Shown piece by piece: positions 9,847-22,145 of a stretch of DNA of 31,053 nt (positions are counted from its first letter, which is position 1; each line of letters opens with the position of its first letter). The translations under genes were made by a program, and so were the position numbers. The notes under the pieces are model-generated. The model was not told the origin of the DNA. It was given only the letters and a program-made list of their open reading frames with translations, and did no database searches. The DNA comes from Rhizomucor pusillus. Its lineage: Eukaryota > Mucoromycota > Mucoromycetes > Mucorales > Lichtheimiaceae. The DNA is taken from contig FWWN02000670.1 of NCBI GenBank assembly GCA_900175165.2, positions 1-31,053 on the forward strand, read 5' to 3'.

Positions 9847-10591
9847 GATAGAATATAATTTTCTCGTGTAATATATATCCTGCGTGTTTGTATTTCTCTA
9901 GGAAACAGAGAAAGACCAAGAGAGAGAGAGACAAGGAAAAGAAAAGACCGCGCTTGTTCAACTCGAACCAAGCAAACCCAAGTGTCGATCGCCAATATTT
10001 CAACCTCCGAAGACTTAGCACAGCGACTACACAAGACTCTCTGTGTAACCTTCTTTGTTCCCTTTCAGATGATCTTGGCCGTCGTTGCATATTATTCGAC
10101 GGATACTGGTTTTGGCAACTGTAGCCGATGCAGCTACGGCAACGACGGCACATGTTCAAGGAAGAAAATTGCCAAATCGTCAGTTAAGTGGATAGTATTA
10201 CCGTTTGTACAGCAAATTGCTCATGGTCTACAGTCAGCCATTTGGAAAGTAAAGCGTTGTTACTTTTGAGCGGCAAAGGTTTGAAGCAAGAAGAAAACTT
10301 AATAATGTTCTGTAAGTTGCGCCTATGTCATCTGATAAGTAAATTGTAAAGTTATCCAGATTACAAAGTCGATGGTCCTTCATTGTAGCTATATTATTCG
10401 GCTTAAATACTGGAGTGAGCGCTATAAGTGTCTTTTAACTTAGATGGCAGGCTAGTCTAATTGGTAGGATAGTAGAAAAAAGAAGCAGGGTAAGATCAGA
10501 TAAGACATACACATAGTGAATTATGACAGAGAGCGATAGAGAGAAAGAATAAGAAAGAGAGATGGAAATCCAAGAAAAGAATAAAAGGAAG
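9847..10591. other. Epsin upstream region and kelch-gene 3' flank
   Basis: Both flanking genes run on the minus strand, so this stretch holds the epsin promoter (right of 9846) and the kelch-gene terminator (left of 10592). A purine-rich plus strand at about 9899-9950 (GAGAGAGAGAGACAAGG) is a CT-rich leader when read on the coding strand. A second purine run occurs at about 10525-10590. Short plus-strand frames here are not supported. Confidence 0.45.
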
Positions 10592-12586
10592 TTACAAGTC
10601 TATTTCAAAGTTGGTAATTTGCGGTAAATATGCACAGGCACTCAGTTCAAGCATGTACACGTCGTCGAATACTGTCTTTCCATCGTAACCGCCCAATATA
10701 TAAAGTCTAGAGTCATGGAGTACAGCTGTGTGGTATCCTCGCGGCGTTGGTGGACCGCCGTAAATTCGACGTGATTCCCAGCTCATCGTCACTAGCACAT
10801 AGTGTACGAATAAGTCATCTCTGAGTTTCTTGTAATACGACAGCACATACCGAGATTAAGTAAAAGTACATCGTTGGAATAACGGGTGCCATCGTGTCCG
10901 CCAATGACAAAAACATAGGAACCGACTTGGGTTGCTGAATGTGCAAGGCGAGGTACGACTCTATCAAGCTCAATTTGGGTCCAATGATGCGTCACTGCGA
11001 TGAAATTTTTTTTTCGTTAGACTCTTCGTCCTGTTATCTGAAATTTCTCCATTTTACCTAAATCCAATACATGCACATCGCCGAAACATTCATGTCCATC
11101 GCTTCCTCCATATACAATCAGTTTATCTCGGACCAAATTGCTGGTGTGATATCCACGGGCTATGGGTGGTATTCCAGTTGGTTTGACCTGTATCCATCGT
11201 GGACGGTTCATATCTGATATATCCAACATATGCACATCTGCCAATGCTCTTGCGCCATCTCCACCGCCTACAACTACGATCTTATCGTTCCACAAGCATG
11301 TTGTATGTGCTCGTCGCGGCGATGGTGGGATGCCTTCAGTTGTTGGCTTTGACCATGTCAGGGTATCTAAAGTCTTGCTTAGAACAGAAGTTCAAAACAA
11401 GTTCATTGTCATTGCAGGCATAGTTACCAGTATGAAGTACGTAAAGATCATTAAAGTAATTAGGACCATCGCCGCCGCCAAATATATACAGATAATGGGC
11501 ACGTTTGCCCGATCCCAGGTCTCTTTCTACAAGTGTGCTCGAGTGAGCACGGCAAGGCGGAGGTGGTTGTCCCGAAGTGCGGGGCTTGGACCATGTCATG
11601 GTGTCTAAAAATAAGATAAACCTTCATTTAGCAATCAACCAGAAAATTTATCGTGTTTTTACTTACCCATATCAAGAATATACAATGAATTGAAGCAAGT
11701 CTTGATATCACATCCACCAAACACGAACAGCTGCTCCCCAATCAAGTTGACCGTATGCGCCCTAAGAGGGCGCGACGGTCCTCGTCCGTACGTTACAGAC
11801 CTCGACCAGTACATGCCTGCTGCAGGCGAGGGAGGGACTTGCGGACTAGCACTTAGTTCAATGGCGGCTGCAGCGTGGTCCGACATGTAGATGGATCGTT
11901 TAGAACGCCGTGGTTGTAGAACGCTGTGAGATGCAGCGTGTCTTAAGTTCTGTTTGTGACCGCTGCGCGAGGATTGATGATGCTGATAAGAGCTACTAGG
12001 TGCAGATTGTGGTAAGGATTGCGCTGACCGTGCTCGTTCCATAGGTTGTGACATCGATCCATTACTGCTTATGTGAGGATGTGACACTGGACAGTTCTTG
12101 TTAGCAATCTATCCACATCAAACATTGCGCACATACGTATCAACAAACCTGAAGAAGACAAGGACATTGATTGTGAATGCGAGTGAGAAGACATCATAGC
12201 GGCTGAAGATACGTTGTTATACGCATTGCTGCGCATAGAAGTCGTTGTTGTTGTTGCTGCTGCTACAGGGACATGTCTCGGGCTGACTGGATGTTCCATG
12301 GCGACTTTACCGATCTCTGTAATCTCTTCGCCACGAATGCGTTCAGGTGGTAGCGTTGGAGATTCTGACAGGTCCGAAGCGACGCTTTAAGGTAGTGAGC
12401 TTTTCTTGTTCTCGCGGTCGCCAATTTGTGTGAGGTGATATACATCGCTTACCTTTCATCATCCCGTTGGTACTGTCCCGAGTGCGCGGAATTGCTCTTG
12501 GTGTCACCTTCGATAGGTGTAGACCTCGATATCGGTGGAGTGCGATTTGAACCGGAAGACGTGCTCGACGTTGTAAAATGTGACAT
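10592..12586 (-). CDS. Kelch-repeat beta-propeller protein with disordered N-terminus
   Basis: Minus-strand exons 12453-12586, 12149-12384, 11667-12086, 11428-11604, 11058-11366, 10851-10994 and 10592-10791 join in frame to 539 residues. The start is the ATG at 12586, which follows an in-frame stop. Residues 1 to about 210 are rich in Ser, Thr, His and Gln and look disordered. From about 215 on there are six kelch blades, each with a Gly-Gly pair (FGGCD, FGGGDG, VGGGDG, YGGSDG, IGGHDG, LGGYDG) and a W about 45 residues apart, enough for a closed propeller. Family knowledge: fungal kelch proteins often serve in polarity, Ras or cell-end complexes, but no specific partner can be read here. Introns 3 to 6 are all phase 1 and fall at the same place between blades. 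The plus-strand frame opposite exon 1 is a shadow. Confidence 0.9.
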
Positions 12587-13437
12587 GAGCAGCAGAGTCT
12601 TTCAGTCTTTCGAGTGCGGATTTTGTCTAAGGCGAATTACCGCCCGCAAATTGGGAGGGAGGGGGAGAAAAGCCATGGTGACACGGCATGGCTTTCTTTT
12701 TTGCGATCGCCCTAATTGACAAATCATCCTTTTCCGAGTAACACACGCACAGTGCTAGGATCATAATACATACAGTATTGCAAAACCCATCTGCAGCTGA
12801 GCTCAGGTATTTCGCCTAGCATTTCTGTCCCCCCTTGCCTCGAGAGACTGTGAGTTCCCAGATTTGGGAAAACATTGACAGACCCTGTTTGCATCGTCGT
12901 ACGAAAACGTCGAATGCAACTTCAGAGTTCATTGTTGTGACCCATTAATCCCTGCAACAATGTGGTACCTGACAGCATGTCTAAGCAAATGTCATAACTC
13001 AACTGACGATCAACATAGTATTCTTTTAACCGTTGCAGCGTCAGTTCTTGATATCTCTATATTTATATATCCCAGCATTCCACAATATATTCATGAATGC
13101 ACTCAGTAAAATAGACCACGATGTATGTATTTCCTAACGTGGCTTACGATATCTCTCAGCCTTGGGGCTTTTGGGGATACAGAAGCAATACCTGTGAATT
13201 GATTTGGGTAGGATGGACTTGACCAATTTACGATAATCCAAATGTATGTATCTCATGAAGCGAAAATGTAAGCGGCAATGTAAGATAACATGGGCACGGC
13301 AGCATTGCACCAAGCAGTAGGAAAATGAAAGCGTCCATTGACGACGGCGGAGTGCCTCAAGAAGTTTCTCGAGCCGCGTCTTATTGCTTGTCGGCTTTAG
13401 GTCAGCGACTTCTGCTTCTCTTTCTCTCTCTTGAATA
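12587..13437. other. Divergent promoter region between kelch and Iwr1-like genes
   Basis: The two flanking genes are transcribed away from each other, so both promoters lie in this 851-nt stretch. A TATA-rich patch (CTATATTTATATATCC) lies near 13053-13068, and C/T runs just before 13438 (TCTCTTTCTCTCTC) resemble a leader for the plus-strand gene. A 162-codon minus frame crosses into the Iwr1-like exons and is not supported. Confidence 0.45.
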
Positions 13438-15048
13438 ATGATGGAGACAACTCCAAGGACCGTCGATCGACAGAATGATTTGGGGCAAATCACTATTCTT
13501 CGCATTAAACGCAAGCGCAACGAGGAACCTCTAGATGCATTACGTATGGAGAAGAAAGAGAAAAATTCTTGCTGCATAAAAACTGTAAAGCTCACACTTT
13601 TTCTCTCGGCATTCATCGACACAGTGCTTCAGGATCAAAGCAACGCTCCAGACGAAAAACGTTTACGGAAAGAGGGTGGCAACTTGTCCACCTCCAATTT
13701 GAAAAGTATGCTTCTATTTTTTGCATTCTGCATATTTATCAGTTTGCATCTGACGGGAACATGGCTCTTGATCTAGTATCTGCCACGGCTTTCCCAACAA
13801 TCTTTCGACTTGCTGAGACAGTTGAGGAAAATAGCTTCAAGAATCTTGCCGAAGCAGAAAAGTTGAGGGTTCGTCTGTGTTTTATCAATCGAACATAGTG
13901 CATGTTCTGACATTACCGCGTTGCCGTCAATCAATAATAGGAACGTATCGCCCGTCGTGCGCAACCTCTAAGTCGACCACGAACACCCGAGACCACAGAG
14001 GAGCGAAAAGATAAATTGATGCAGGACACAATGGTACGCTGCTGATCTGTCGAGTTTATGTAATATTTAAACATATACATGTATGCTGATGATCAATGAT
14101 TGTTTGTTTATATAGAACAAGGTACGGCAAGCGAGATACCGAGTTATCAATCAGAATCGTGCTAGGACCCTTGATGACAACACACCGCCGGTGTAAGCGC
14201 TTTGATTTACTGTATATTCTACGATTTGTACATTTGCCAGTAACGTTCATTTTCCATAGAGTTCAAAGCTCGTCTGAAAAGGCTGCCCAAGACCTGTTCC
14301 AAATGTATGAAGCTGTGCGTGAAGATGAGCATCAAAAACAACCAAAGTAAATGAATAGCCCGTCTCCATACTAGATTATATATTGATCTGACCATGTACT
14401 ATACTCAAACAGACTGTTTCCGGACGAAGATCTGGCGGAAGACGACGATATTATGTGCAACTTTATTCCCATGGTCAAAGAATACCTTACGTGTAAGTAA
14501 ACATTATAGATTGCAGATATTATATAGAGTTTAGATTAATCAGTGGTGCTGCAGTGAACGAGAAGACAGCAGAAGAGAGCGAGGATGACTACGTGTATGA
14601 CGTTTATTACCGCGATGATTCGAACCACAACCTCGGCATATCTAGCGCCAACATTGGCTCTTTGTAAGTTTTCGTATGTTTCCGCTCCTTAAGCATAGGC
14701 ATTGATTGACTACAAAATAGGGTTTGGTTCGACGAAGAAACTCAGTTTATGAACGATGATTCTGAAAGCGAACCTGGCGACTACGGCGACGAGGATTCAA
14801 ATGGTAAAATATGTTTATGATTGGATCTGATGGTTTAGGAGATAGATAAAACTGAACGTTGCTGCTATCTATCTAGCCGAAGATTACTATCAAAATGATT
14901 ACCCCGATGAAGAGTCTGACGAAGAATTCGAGGATCGTGAGTACACTGATACAGTGCCATTTGCAGAATTATTGAGCAGTGACTAACCGTCATTACAGAA
15001 TATAACTATGAGCTGTCTAGCGATGATGAAGACTATGCTTACTATTAG
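13438..15048 (+). CDS. Iwr1-like RNA polymerase II nuclear import factor
   Basis: Eleven exons (13438-13543, 13625-13705, 13777-13868, 13941-14033, 14116-14192, 14260-14346, 14413-14492, 14555-14663, 14721-14803, 14877-14936, 14999-15048) join in frame to 305 residues. The N-terminus has ITILRIKRKRNEEPLDALL, the hallmark of Iwr1/SLC7A6OS. After splicing it continues into FRLAETVEE, then a coiled acidic stretch (AAQDLFQMYEAVREDE), and the C-terminal core EDDYVYDVYY with a very acidic tail ending SSDDEDYAYY. Family knowledge: Iwr1 binds assembled RNA polymerase II in the cytoplasm and brings it into the nucleus using its basic N-terminal signal, then is exported. The KRKR segment here would be that signal. 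Start is ATGATG at 13438 (the second ATG is equally possible). Exons of 50-109 nt make this the most finely split gene in the window. Confidence 0.88.
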
Positions 15049-15420
15049 GATGTAAAAAAGAAAGACCAGACATTCTCTTGGAAAAGCAAACTGGCTTGTC
15101 GAGAAACTCAAATCGCACTTGCCAAGATGTTTTAATCCTAATTCCAGAAAACCACAGCGCTTTTTGAAAAGATATCAATGTCTGCTCTGTGAATGGCGAC
15201 GATCTTGCATACGATTTGAGAATTTGACAATATGCGTGGTTGATAAGTTGCAACAAGATTAAAACGTAATAACAAACAGACCACGCCCAGTTACTTCTTC
15301 AGTGTCTCTGCTGTCTAAATTATTGATTTTACTCGAAAGTTAAGCCGGAACCGATCTTGAGGTGCTTTTAAAAGATGACAAGCAGGAACAATATTTGATT
15401 TACGGAAAGGGTGAAGTATG
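15049..15420. other. Convergent intergenic stretch
   Basis: This lies between the stop of the Iwr1-like gene and the end of the minus-strand frame at 15421. A 79-codon minus frame here has no recognisable content. I see no RNA gene or repeat. Confidence 0.4.
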
Positions 15421-15917
15421 TTAAAAAGGATCACTTAATGAGGAAATCAGTCTCCGCGGAATCACACATCGTCCATCGTCCGCATAAATGGTTGGATGTT
15501 CTGGATCAGATATGCATATGAAGATATCGCCATATATAGTTTTATAATGAAAGGTTAGCCCCAGCTCTCTCCATCTTATTACGGCGTGCCTTGGGCTAAC
15601 ATGTGGCCACTTCATCTTGGATGGCTTCAAGAAAATGGTTGATCAATGGCAATTACTTTCGCAATGCATATTAGCCGGTTCCGGCCAGGGAACATACGTT
15701 GGACTCCAGACCGAAGGAAGAGGATGGACGCCCGGTGTTGGAGCAAGGGAAGCGACTGGCGACGCGATGGTTTCTTCGATGAATGCAGGAAATCCAGGCA
15801 CGAGTCGTGTTTGTATCCGCCACCGTTGAAGACGAATTGTAGATCAGTGCAGCGATCGAACCAATACTTTCGTGGACAAGGATTTCTACAGGCATTGGAT
15901 ATTCATTGAAGTGATCT
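15421..15917 (-). CDS. Unrecognised protein, two-exon model, 5' end uncertain
   Basis: On the minus strand an exon from at least 15895 down to 15698 ends at GTATGT, and a 73-nt intron ends at TTGAAG before an exon from 15624 to the TAA at 15421-15423. The junction keeps frame and gives 133 residues from the ATG at 15895. The frame extends upstream to a CTCAG at about 15918, adding HFNEYP, which reads like an internal exon; the true start may therefore lie further up. Visible stretches are MPVEILVHESIGSIAALIYN, WPHVSPRHAVIRWRELGLTF and GDIFICISDPEHPTIYADDG. No family is recognised. It might belong with the frame at 16301-16642, but I could not find a clean splice path, so it may be a decaying gene. 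Confidence 0.35.
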
Positions 15918-16299
15918 GAGGAACAATGATACCTCGAAAGAAGAAGATTAACGTCACATTAATGTCGGTTTGAACTTCTAGATGGCCCGAAGCAAGTGAT
16001 GATAGTCAATATCTTGGTGGAACTGTTGCTTACTTCACACCCTTAACTAGATCGCGAAATACCAGCTGCTGTTCTCAGAAAACACAAAAAGCGAGCAGAA
16101 TATTTCCAAAACAACTTGAAGAGGAAGAGTCCTCATTCAAAAACTAACTAAATGCGTCGCAGACGAGATTATACTTTGCATATGCATAAGCTTTGTTTCA
16201 AGAAAGTGTTCGGAACGTCTCTACAAGAGCGCGCGCTTATAAATACACGGTGCATGAAGAAATTCTAGATTTGTTGAATTGACATCCAAATGAGGAAAA
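15918..16299. other. Stretch between two weak minus-strand coding signals
   Basis: All minus-strand frames are interrupted here, and I found no exon with good splice sites that would connect the frames on either side. A plus-strand TTATAAATA at about 16238 is the only promoter-like word and has no gene following it. Confidence 0.3.
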
Positions 16300-16300
16300 T

Positions 16301-16642
16301 TCAACCATTAAAACAATCCTGTAAAAATTTCCATGCCAACTGATACGTCTCAGGGACGATTAGATTATCGAGATGCCTCCGATACGTTAATAAGAATAGT
16401 TCGTGTATTTGCCATTGAAGCTGTGCAATATTGAGCGAGAAAATGGCGTGTTCGGATTGATCCGATGTATGCTTATAAATCAGAACAAGGGCCGGGGAAC
16501 TGGAACCAATTTGTAGGGATTTCTCCTCCTCTTGAAGAATCTGAAACAATTCCGCTACTAGCTTATCATCATTGCACGATGGTGGCGTATTTACTAGCAT
16601 TTTTTTGGGGGAGCAGCAAATGCATGAAAGAAGGCCACGCAT
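16301..16642 (-). CDS. Unrecognised 113-codon reading frame
   Basis: An ATG-started minus frame with plausible protein composition: a Cys-rich N-terminus (LLSCICCSPKK), then DDKLVAELFQILQEEEKSL and a hydrophobic, helical second half. A TATATATGG-type element lies on the same strand about 40 nt above the ATG (about 16681-16688). It ends near a weak GTTGAA. It could be the first exon of a gene continuing to 15421, an independent small gene, or chance. No family is recognised. Confidence 0.3.
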   Translation of the reverse strand: MRGLLSCICCSPKKMLVNTPPSCNDDKLVAELFQILQEEEKSLQIGSSSPALVLIYKHTSDQSEHAIFSLNIAQLQWQIHELFLLTYRRHLDNLIVPETYQLAWKFLQDCFNG

Positions 16643-17453
16643 TCATCTTCTGGAAAAGTAAAAACACGGCGTAAACGATACTATATATGGAAAAGCGCTT
16701 CCAAAGATCAGCAGATCAAGAAACCGACACGTCAGCCTTGATCTTTAGAAGGCAAATGCACCCGCAGCGGAGGAACCCACCCAGAATCATACGTGTGTGT
16801 AACACCTCCTCTAGCTCGACCAACAATGCTGGGGAATACATTACTAATGCTGCTCACTTATCAACCACATCTATTACTAATCCATTGTTTGCAATCCTCT
16901 CCACTATTTCTCGGGCTGTACTGATGTTCACAGTAGACTATTGAACGTATAGTGTCGAATGAATATCCATTGTTTCAAGCAATTGGAAAATACACGTCTT
17001 TCCCAATCAGTCACGGCAATGGATTTCCAAAAATGAAAAAATTTTGACATCTGAGCTTAGGGCACTTGCGGTTGCTGCGGTCTGCTAAAAAGATAACATC
17101 CAATTCTACCCCAATTGATCAAATTACTGTTATAGCAGCCAGCAAATATCAAGTGTTTTACATTACTAGTTCTTAACGTCCTCCTTTGATAATCACATCA
17201 GTAGGATTGGGCAAACAGAGACGCGTGGATAAGCCGACTTGAAGTGACACAAATATTGTCTCCGTTAGTGGACTCCGTTGCATTTGCACCCCCACCCTAC
17301 ACAAACCCAGATGAAATGAATTGGAGATTGACTGAGCGATTTGTAATCAAAACATATAAAAATCCAGGCATTTTTTTCTAGCCCTTAATCTCGAGGTACT
17401 GTTTCCGTCTCTCCAACTCACCCCTCTCTATCACCTTTTTTCTCTCAACCCCG
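16643..17453. promoter_or_regulatory. Upstream region of the ABC transporter with TATA box and pyrimidine-rich leader
   Basis: A TATA box (CATATAAAAAT) lies at 17353-17363, about 95 nt before the transporter ATG. From about 17388 to 17450 the plus strand is C/T-rich (CCGTCTCTCCAACTC, CACCCCTCTCTATC), a usual fungal leader. A C-rich word CACCCCCACCC at about 17286 could bind a C2H2 factor; that is inference. A plus frame of 85 codons at 16687 is not supported. Confidence 0.55.
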
Positions 17454-20400
17454 ATGGATCATTCCGAGAAACGGGTTCACGAAGGAAACGAGTCGATCTG
17501 CTCGGCCAGGACCGTGCTTGCGGAGGAGCGTCAAGCAGGAAATGCCGGCACTTACGGCGAAGCTAACGCCGATGCAGTTGATGTCAAAGGTTTGTTTTTG
17601 TTTTATCACTACAATAACGCCTCACTCGATCAGTATATCTAACTCCAAATCAATTTTCATTTAGCCGCTATCGAGGAATACAATGATCTCAAGCGTGAAT
17701 TGTCTCGTATCAGCCGAGTGACTAGTCAACATGAAAGTAAACTCGAAGAAGGTGCTGCTGATCAAGACATCTTCAACCTGGATGAATTCCTGCGAGGTGT
17801 CACTAGCGCTGACGCCGAGGCTGGCAAGAAGCCAAAAAACTTGGGTCTCATTTGGCGTGATCTGATGGTCGAGGTAATTAAAATAAAAAAATTCATTGAT
17901 CTGATCAACGAGAAACTAATTGGGAGAGACGTTAGGGTTTGGGTGCTGATGCGCATACGATCCCAACAGTCTACAGCTACATTTTCGAGAACATTCAATT
18001 CTGGAAAAGATTTGGCATCGGTCTCGGCGGAAGTAAAAGAACGATTCTCCACAGTCAAACCGGTTTCTGCAAACCAGGAGAGATGATTCTGGTCCTCGGT
18101 CGTCCCGGTTCAGGATGTACCACTCTGCTCAAGGTTCTCGCAAACATGCGTGGAGCCTACACCAACATCGACGGCACAGTCAGCTACGGCGGTATCGACC
18201 ACCAGACATTTGCAAAGCACTATCGCGGCCAAGTAGTATACAACGAGGAAGAAGATCAGCATTATCCAACCTTGACAGCCAAGCAAACACTTCAATTCGC
18301 CTTGCGCACAAAGACTCCCGGTAACCGATTGCCCAACGAATCCAAAGAAGATTTCGTCAACAAGGTTCTGTATATGCTCGGCAACATGCTCGGCCTTACC
18401 AAGCAAATGAATACCATGGTCGGTAACGCGTTTGTCCGTGGTTTGTCCGGTGGTGAACGCAAACGTTTGTCTATCGCCGAAGCCATGACAGCTCATAGCT
18501 CTATCAATTTGTGGGATTGTTCAACCCGTGGTTTGGATGCTGCATCTGCTGTTGATTATGTCCGTTCTCTGCGTATCATGACCGACGTTCTCAACAAGAC
18601 TACCATCGCTACACTTTACCAAGCTTCGGAAAGCATTTTCAATTTATTTGACAAGGTACTGGTACTAGATGAAGGTCGATGCATCTACTTTGGTCCTACC
18701 GAGACCGCCAAAGCGTACTTTGAAGACCTTGGCTACTACTGTCCACCTCGCAAATCCACACCTGACTTTTTGACTGGTCTTTGCAACCCATTGGAACGTG
18801 AACTCAAGCCTGGTTTCGAAGAATCTGCTCCGAAGTTCGCCTCAGAGTTCGAACAGCGGTATCTGGAATCCAGTGTGCACAAGGCAATGCTAAGCGAATT
18901 GGAGGCATACGAAAACTCGATTGCTGAAAAAAAGCCGCATGAAGTTTTCAAGGCTGCCGTCCACGAAGAACATCAGAAACGTGCATCAAAGAAGCAACCT
19001 TACACTGCATCCTTTTACCAGCAAGTCAAAGCATTGACCATCCGCCAATATCATCTCCTTCTCAAAGATCGAACTGCTCTTATTTCGCGATACGGTACAC
19101 TTTTGATCCAGGCTTTCATCATGGGCTCCTGCTTTTATGCGATGCCCTTGGATACCAGTGGTGGCTACTCTCGTGCGGGCGCTTTGATGTTCTGCGTGAT
19201 TTTCAATGCATTCATTTCAAACAGTGAACTCGTTGGTTTCATGACCGGTAGACCCGTCCTGGAAAAGCATAAGCACTTTGGGCTTTTCAGACCAAGTGCA
19301 ATGTACTTGGCTCAAGTTATTATGGATGTTCCGTATGCGGTTGCTCAAGGTAAATTTTGCACGATCAAAGAAAGGAAACGAATCATATAGCGTGGTGATT
19401 AACTCTTCTTGCTTTTATTTCCAGTCCTCTTGTTTTCGATCATTGTCTATTTCCTGATGGGTCTCAAGTTGACAGCTGGTGCCTTTTTCAGTTTTTGCGT
19501 TACTCTCTTCTTCATTGTAAGTTTGCAAGAGAAAAAGTCAACCATGAGGCACGGCTAAAGACTAATGTTTTTCCCCTAGAACATGATGATGAATGGCTAC
19601 TTTAGATTCTTCGGCGCGATCACTTCAAGCTTCTTTGTGGCCAACCAGCTTTCAATTGCACTTTTCGTTGCCATGGTCAACTATTTTGGTTTCGTGATTC
19701 CTTACGAAAGCATGCATCCATGGCTCTTCTGGTAAGTTGCTGAATACCAGGCTTGTTTCAATTCATTGTGAACACATATATTTACAATAACATTCTAATT
19801 ACAGGATCTACTGGATCGATCCCATGGCATATGGTTTCAAAGCCTTGATTATCAACGAAATGTCTGGTCAAATTTATTCCTGCGAAGGTGAAGGCAACGC
19901 TGTTCCTTACGGTCCCAGCTACGAAGACTGGAGATATAAAGCATGCAACATGAAAGGTACACAACCTGGCCAGAATTACGTCTTGGGTGACGATTACTTG
20001 CGCGATGCATTGAGCTATGAACCTCGGTATCAATGGGCTCCTGATTTTGTTGTCGTATTTGGTTTCTTCTTGCTATTCTCGGTGATGACCTGTTTGGCGC
20101 TCGAATTCAGTGCTGTTAGCTCCGTTGGATCCTCGACCAAGTTGTATCTCCCTGGAAAGGCTCCCAAACCTCGCACCATTGAGGAAGAGAACGAGCGTCG
20201 CAGAAAGCAGCAGGAAATCACCGAAAAGATGGATAACATCGCTACGGGAACAACTTTCTCCTGGCAACACGTCAATTACACCGTACCATTCAAGGGCGGC
20301 CCGCTTCAGCTCTTGAACGATGTATCCGGTATTGTCAAGCCCGGCCATTTAACTGCACTTATGGGGTCCTCCGGTGCTGGAAAGACCACTCTTTTGGACG

Positions 20401-22145
20401 TCCTTGCTCGTCGCAAAACTATTGGCAAAATTGAAGGTCGCATCTATCTCAACAACGAGGCCTTGATGAAAGATTTCGAACGAATCACTGGCTACTGTGA
20501 GCAAATGGATATTCATCAGCCTACCGTCACTGTCCGTGAAGCCTTGCAATTCTCTGCTTACCTCCGTCAAGATCCCAGCGTGCCCAAGCAAGAGAAGGAT
20601 GACTACGTCGAACAGATTTTGCAGCTTCTCGAGATGGAAGATATCGCAGATGCTCAAATCGGTGAACTCGAACATGGCAGCGGTATCTCTGTCGAAGAAC
20701 GCAAACGTTTGACAATTGCTATGGAACTTGTTGCCAAGCCTAAACTATTGTTCTTGGATGAACCTACCTCTGGTCTCGACGCTCAGAGCTCTTACAACAT
20801 TGTCCGGTTTATTCGCAAGCTGGCAGATGCTGGATGGCCTGTCCTTTGTACCATCCATCAGCCTTCTGCTATCCTGTTTGAACATTTTGATCATTTACTG
20901 CTCTTGGTTCGAGGAGGAAAGACTGCTTACTATGGTGAGATTGGCAAGGACGCTCGCACCATGATTGACTACTTTGAATCGAATGGGGGACCGAAATGCG
21001 GTGCAGATACCAACCCTGCAGAGTATATCTTGGAAGTCGTTGGTGCTGGCACTGCTAATGCTGGCAAGGTCACTCGCGACTGGGCAGAAATTTGGCGCAA
21101 TTCGCCGCAAGCCAAGGAACTCGAAGACGAGCTTGAAGAGATCCACAAGAACGCTGTCAAGAACCCCACTCGCAAGGCTTTGACCTATGCTACTCCATTC
21201 TGGACTCAGTTCTACTATGTCATGAAGCGATTGACTATTGCTTACTGGAGAACTCCTGAATACACAATCGGTCGTTTCATTCCTATTATGTTCACATCCT
21301 TGCTGTTCGGTTTCACCTACTGGAAGATGAGCTACACCTCAACCGATATGCAGAACCGACTTTTCGTCCTATTCGATACATTCATCATGGCCTATCTTGT
21401 TGTTGTCATGGCTCAACCCAAGTTTATGACGGAACGATTGTACTTTAGACGCGAGCATGCATCAAGATTCTATGGCTGGGCACCTTTTGCTATCTCTGCT
21501 GTGCTTGTAGAAATCCCATACATCTTGTTCTACTGTGCTCTGTTCATGTGCGGTTTCTACTGGACAGCCGGTTTGCAGAACACCTCGGACTCGGCCGGAT
21601 ATTTCTATATCCTATTCTTCTTCTTTGTCTGCTGGGCTTACACGCTTGGTTTCGCAATCGCTGCTGCTTCTGACTCGCCGACCATGGCTGCGGTTCTGGT
21701 TCCTATCTTTGTCTCAACCTTGGTCTTGTTCGGTGGTTGCTTCCAGCCTCCTCAGTCTATGCCCTATTTTTGGAGATCATGGATGTACTGGCTGGACCCT
21801 TTCCACTATTTTATCGAAGGTCTCGCTGTCAACGAGATGTCCAGCTTGCCTGTTATCTGCAACGAAAGCGATCTTGTCAAGATGCTGGCTCCCGTCGGAC
21901 AAACTTGTGGCGAGTACTTTGCCAACTTCTTTGCTAATGGTGCTCCTGGCTATCTTGTCGATCCCAGCGCGACTGATACTTGTAGCTACTGCCCATACAA
22001 GTCTGGTCAAGAATACTATTCGATCAACTTTGGCTGGGACGCAGCTCACAAGTGGCGCAACCTCGGCATCATCATTGCGTTCTTTATCTTTAACGTTTTG
22101 GTCTTCCAGATCTTCTGCTACTGGAAGCGCAAGGAGAGACGTTAA
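17454..22145 (+). CDS. PDR-type (ABCG) full-length ABC transporter
   Basis: Exons 17454-17589, 17665-17873, 17936-19349, 19425-19516, 19580-19731 and 19805-22145 join in frame to 1447 residues, normal for the Pdr5/Cdr1 group. The order is reverse: NBD1, six-helix membrane domain, NBD2, second membrane domain. NBD1 shows GRPGSGCT (about 170-177, the usual PDR form with Cys for the catalytic Lys), LSGGERKR (285-292) and LWDCSTRGLD. NBD2 shows a full Walker A GSSGAGKT (855-862), FLDEPTSGLD (about 984-993) and CTIHQPS, but a degenerate signature GISVEERKR (about 961-969). That leaves one competent and one degenerate ATP site, as known for the family. It should export hydrophobic drugs or lipids across the plasma membrane using ATP. 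Substrates cannot be read from sequence. It is expressed from its own promoter; neighbours are unrelated. Confidence 0.95.

Noticed and set aside
10448..10500. tRNA-like word (TAGTCTAATTGGTAGGAT) resembling an A box
   Set aside because: There is no B box (GGTTCGA-type) downstream and no foldable acceptor stem.
12426..12719. 97-codon plus frame with two CxxC pairs, resembling a zinc protein
   Set aside because: It is opposite exon 1 and intron 1 of the kelch gene, whose splice sites and frame are clear; the cysteine pattern has no family match.
13134..13622. 162-codon minus frame
   Set aside because: It overlaps the Iwr1-like first exon and intron, has no recognisable content, and includes the promoter region.
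15453..15460. Perfect TCCGCGGA, the yeast Pdr1/Pdr3 site, near an ABC transporter
   Set aside because: It lies 2 kb upstream, inside a predicted coding exon, and Pdr1/Pdr3 regulation is a yeast feature. A single 8-mer is expected by chance at this scale.
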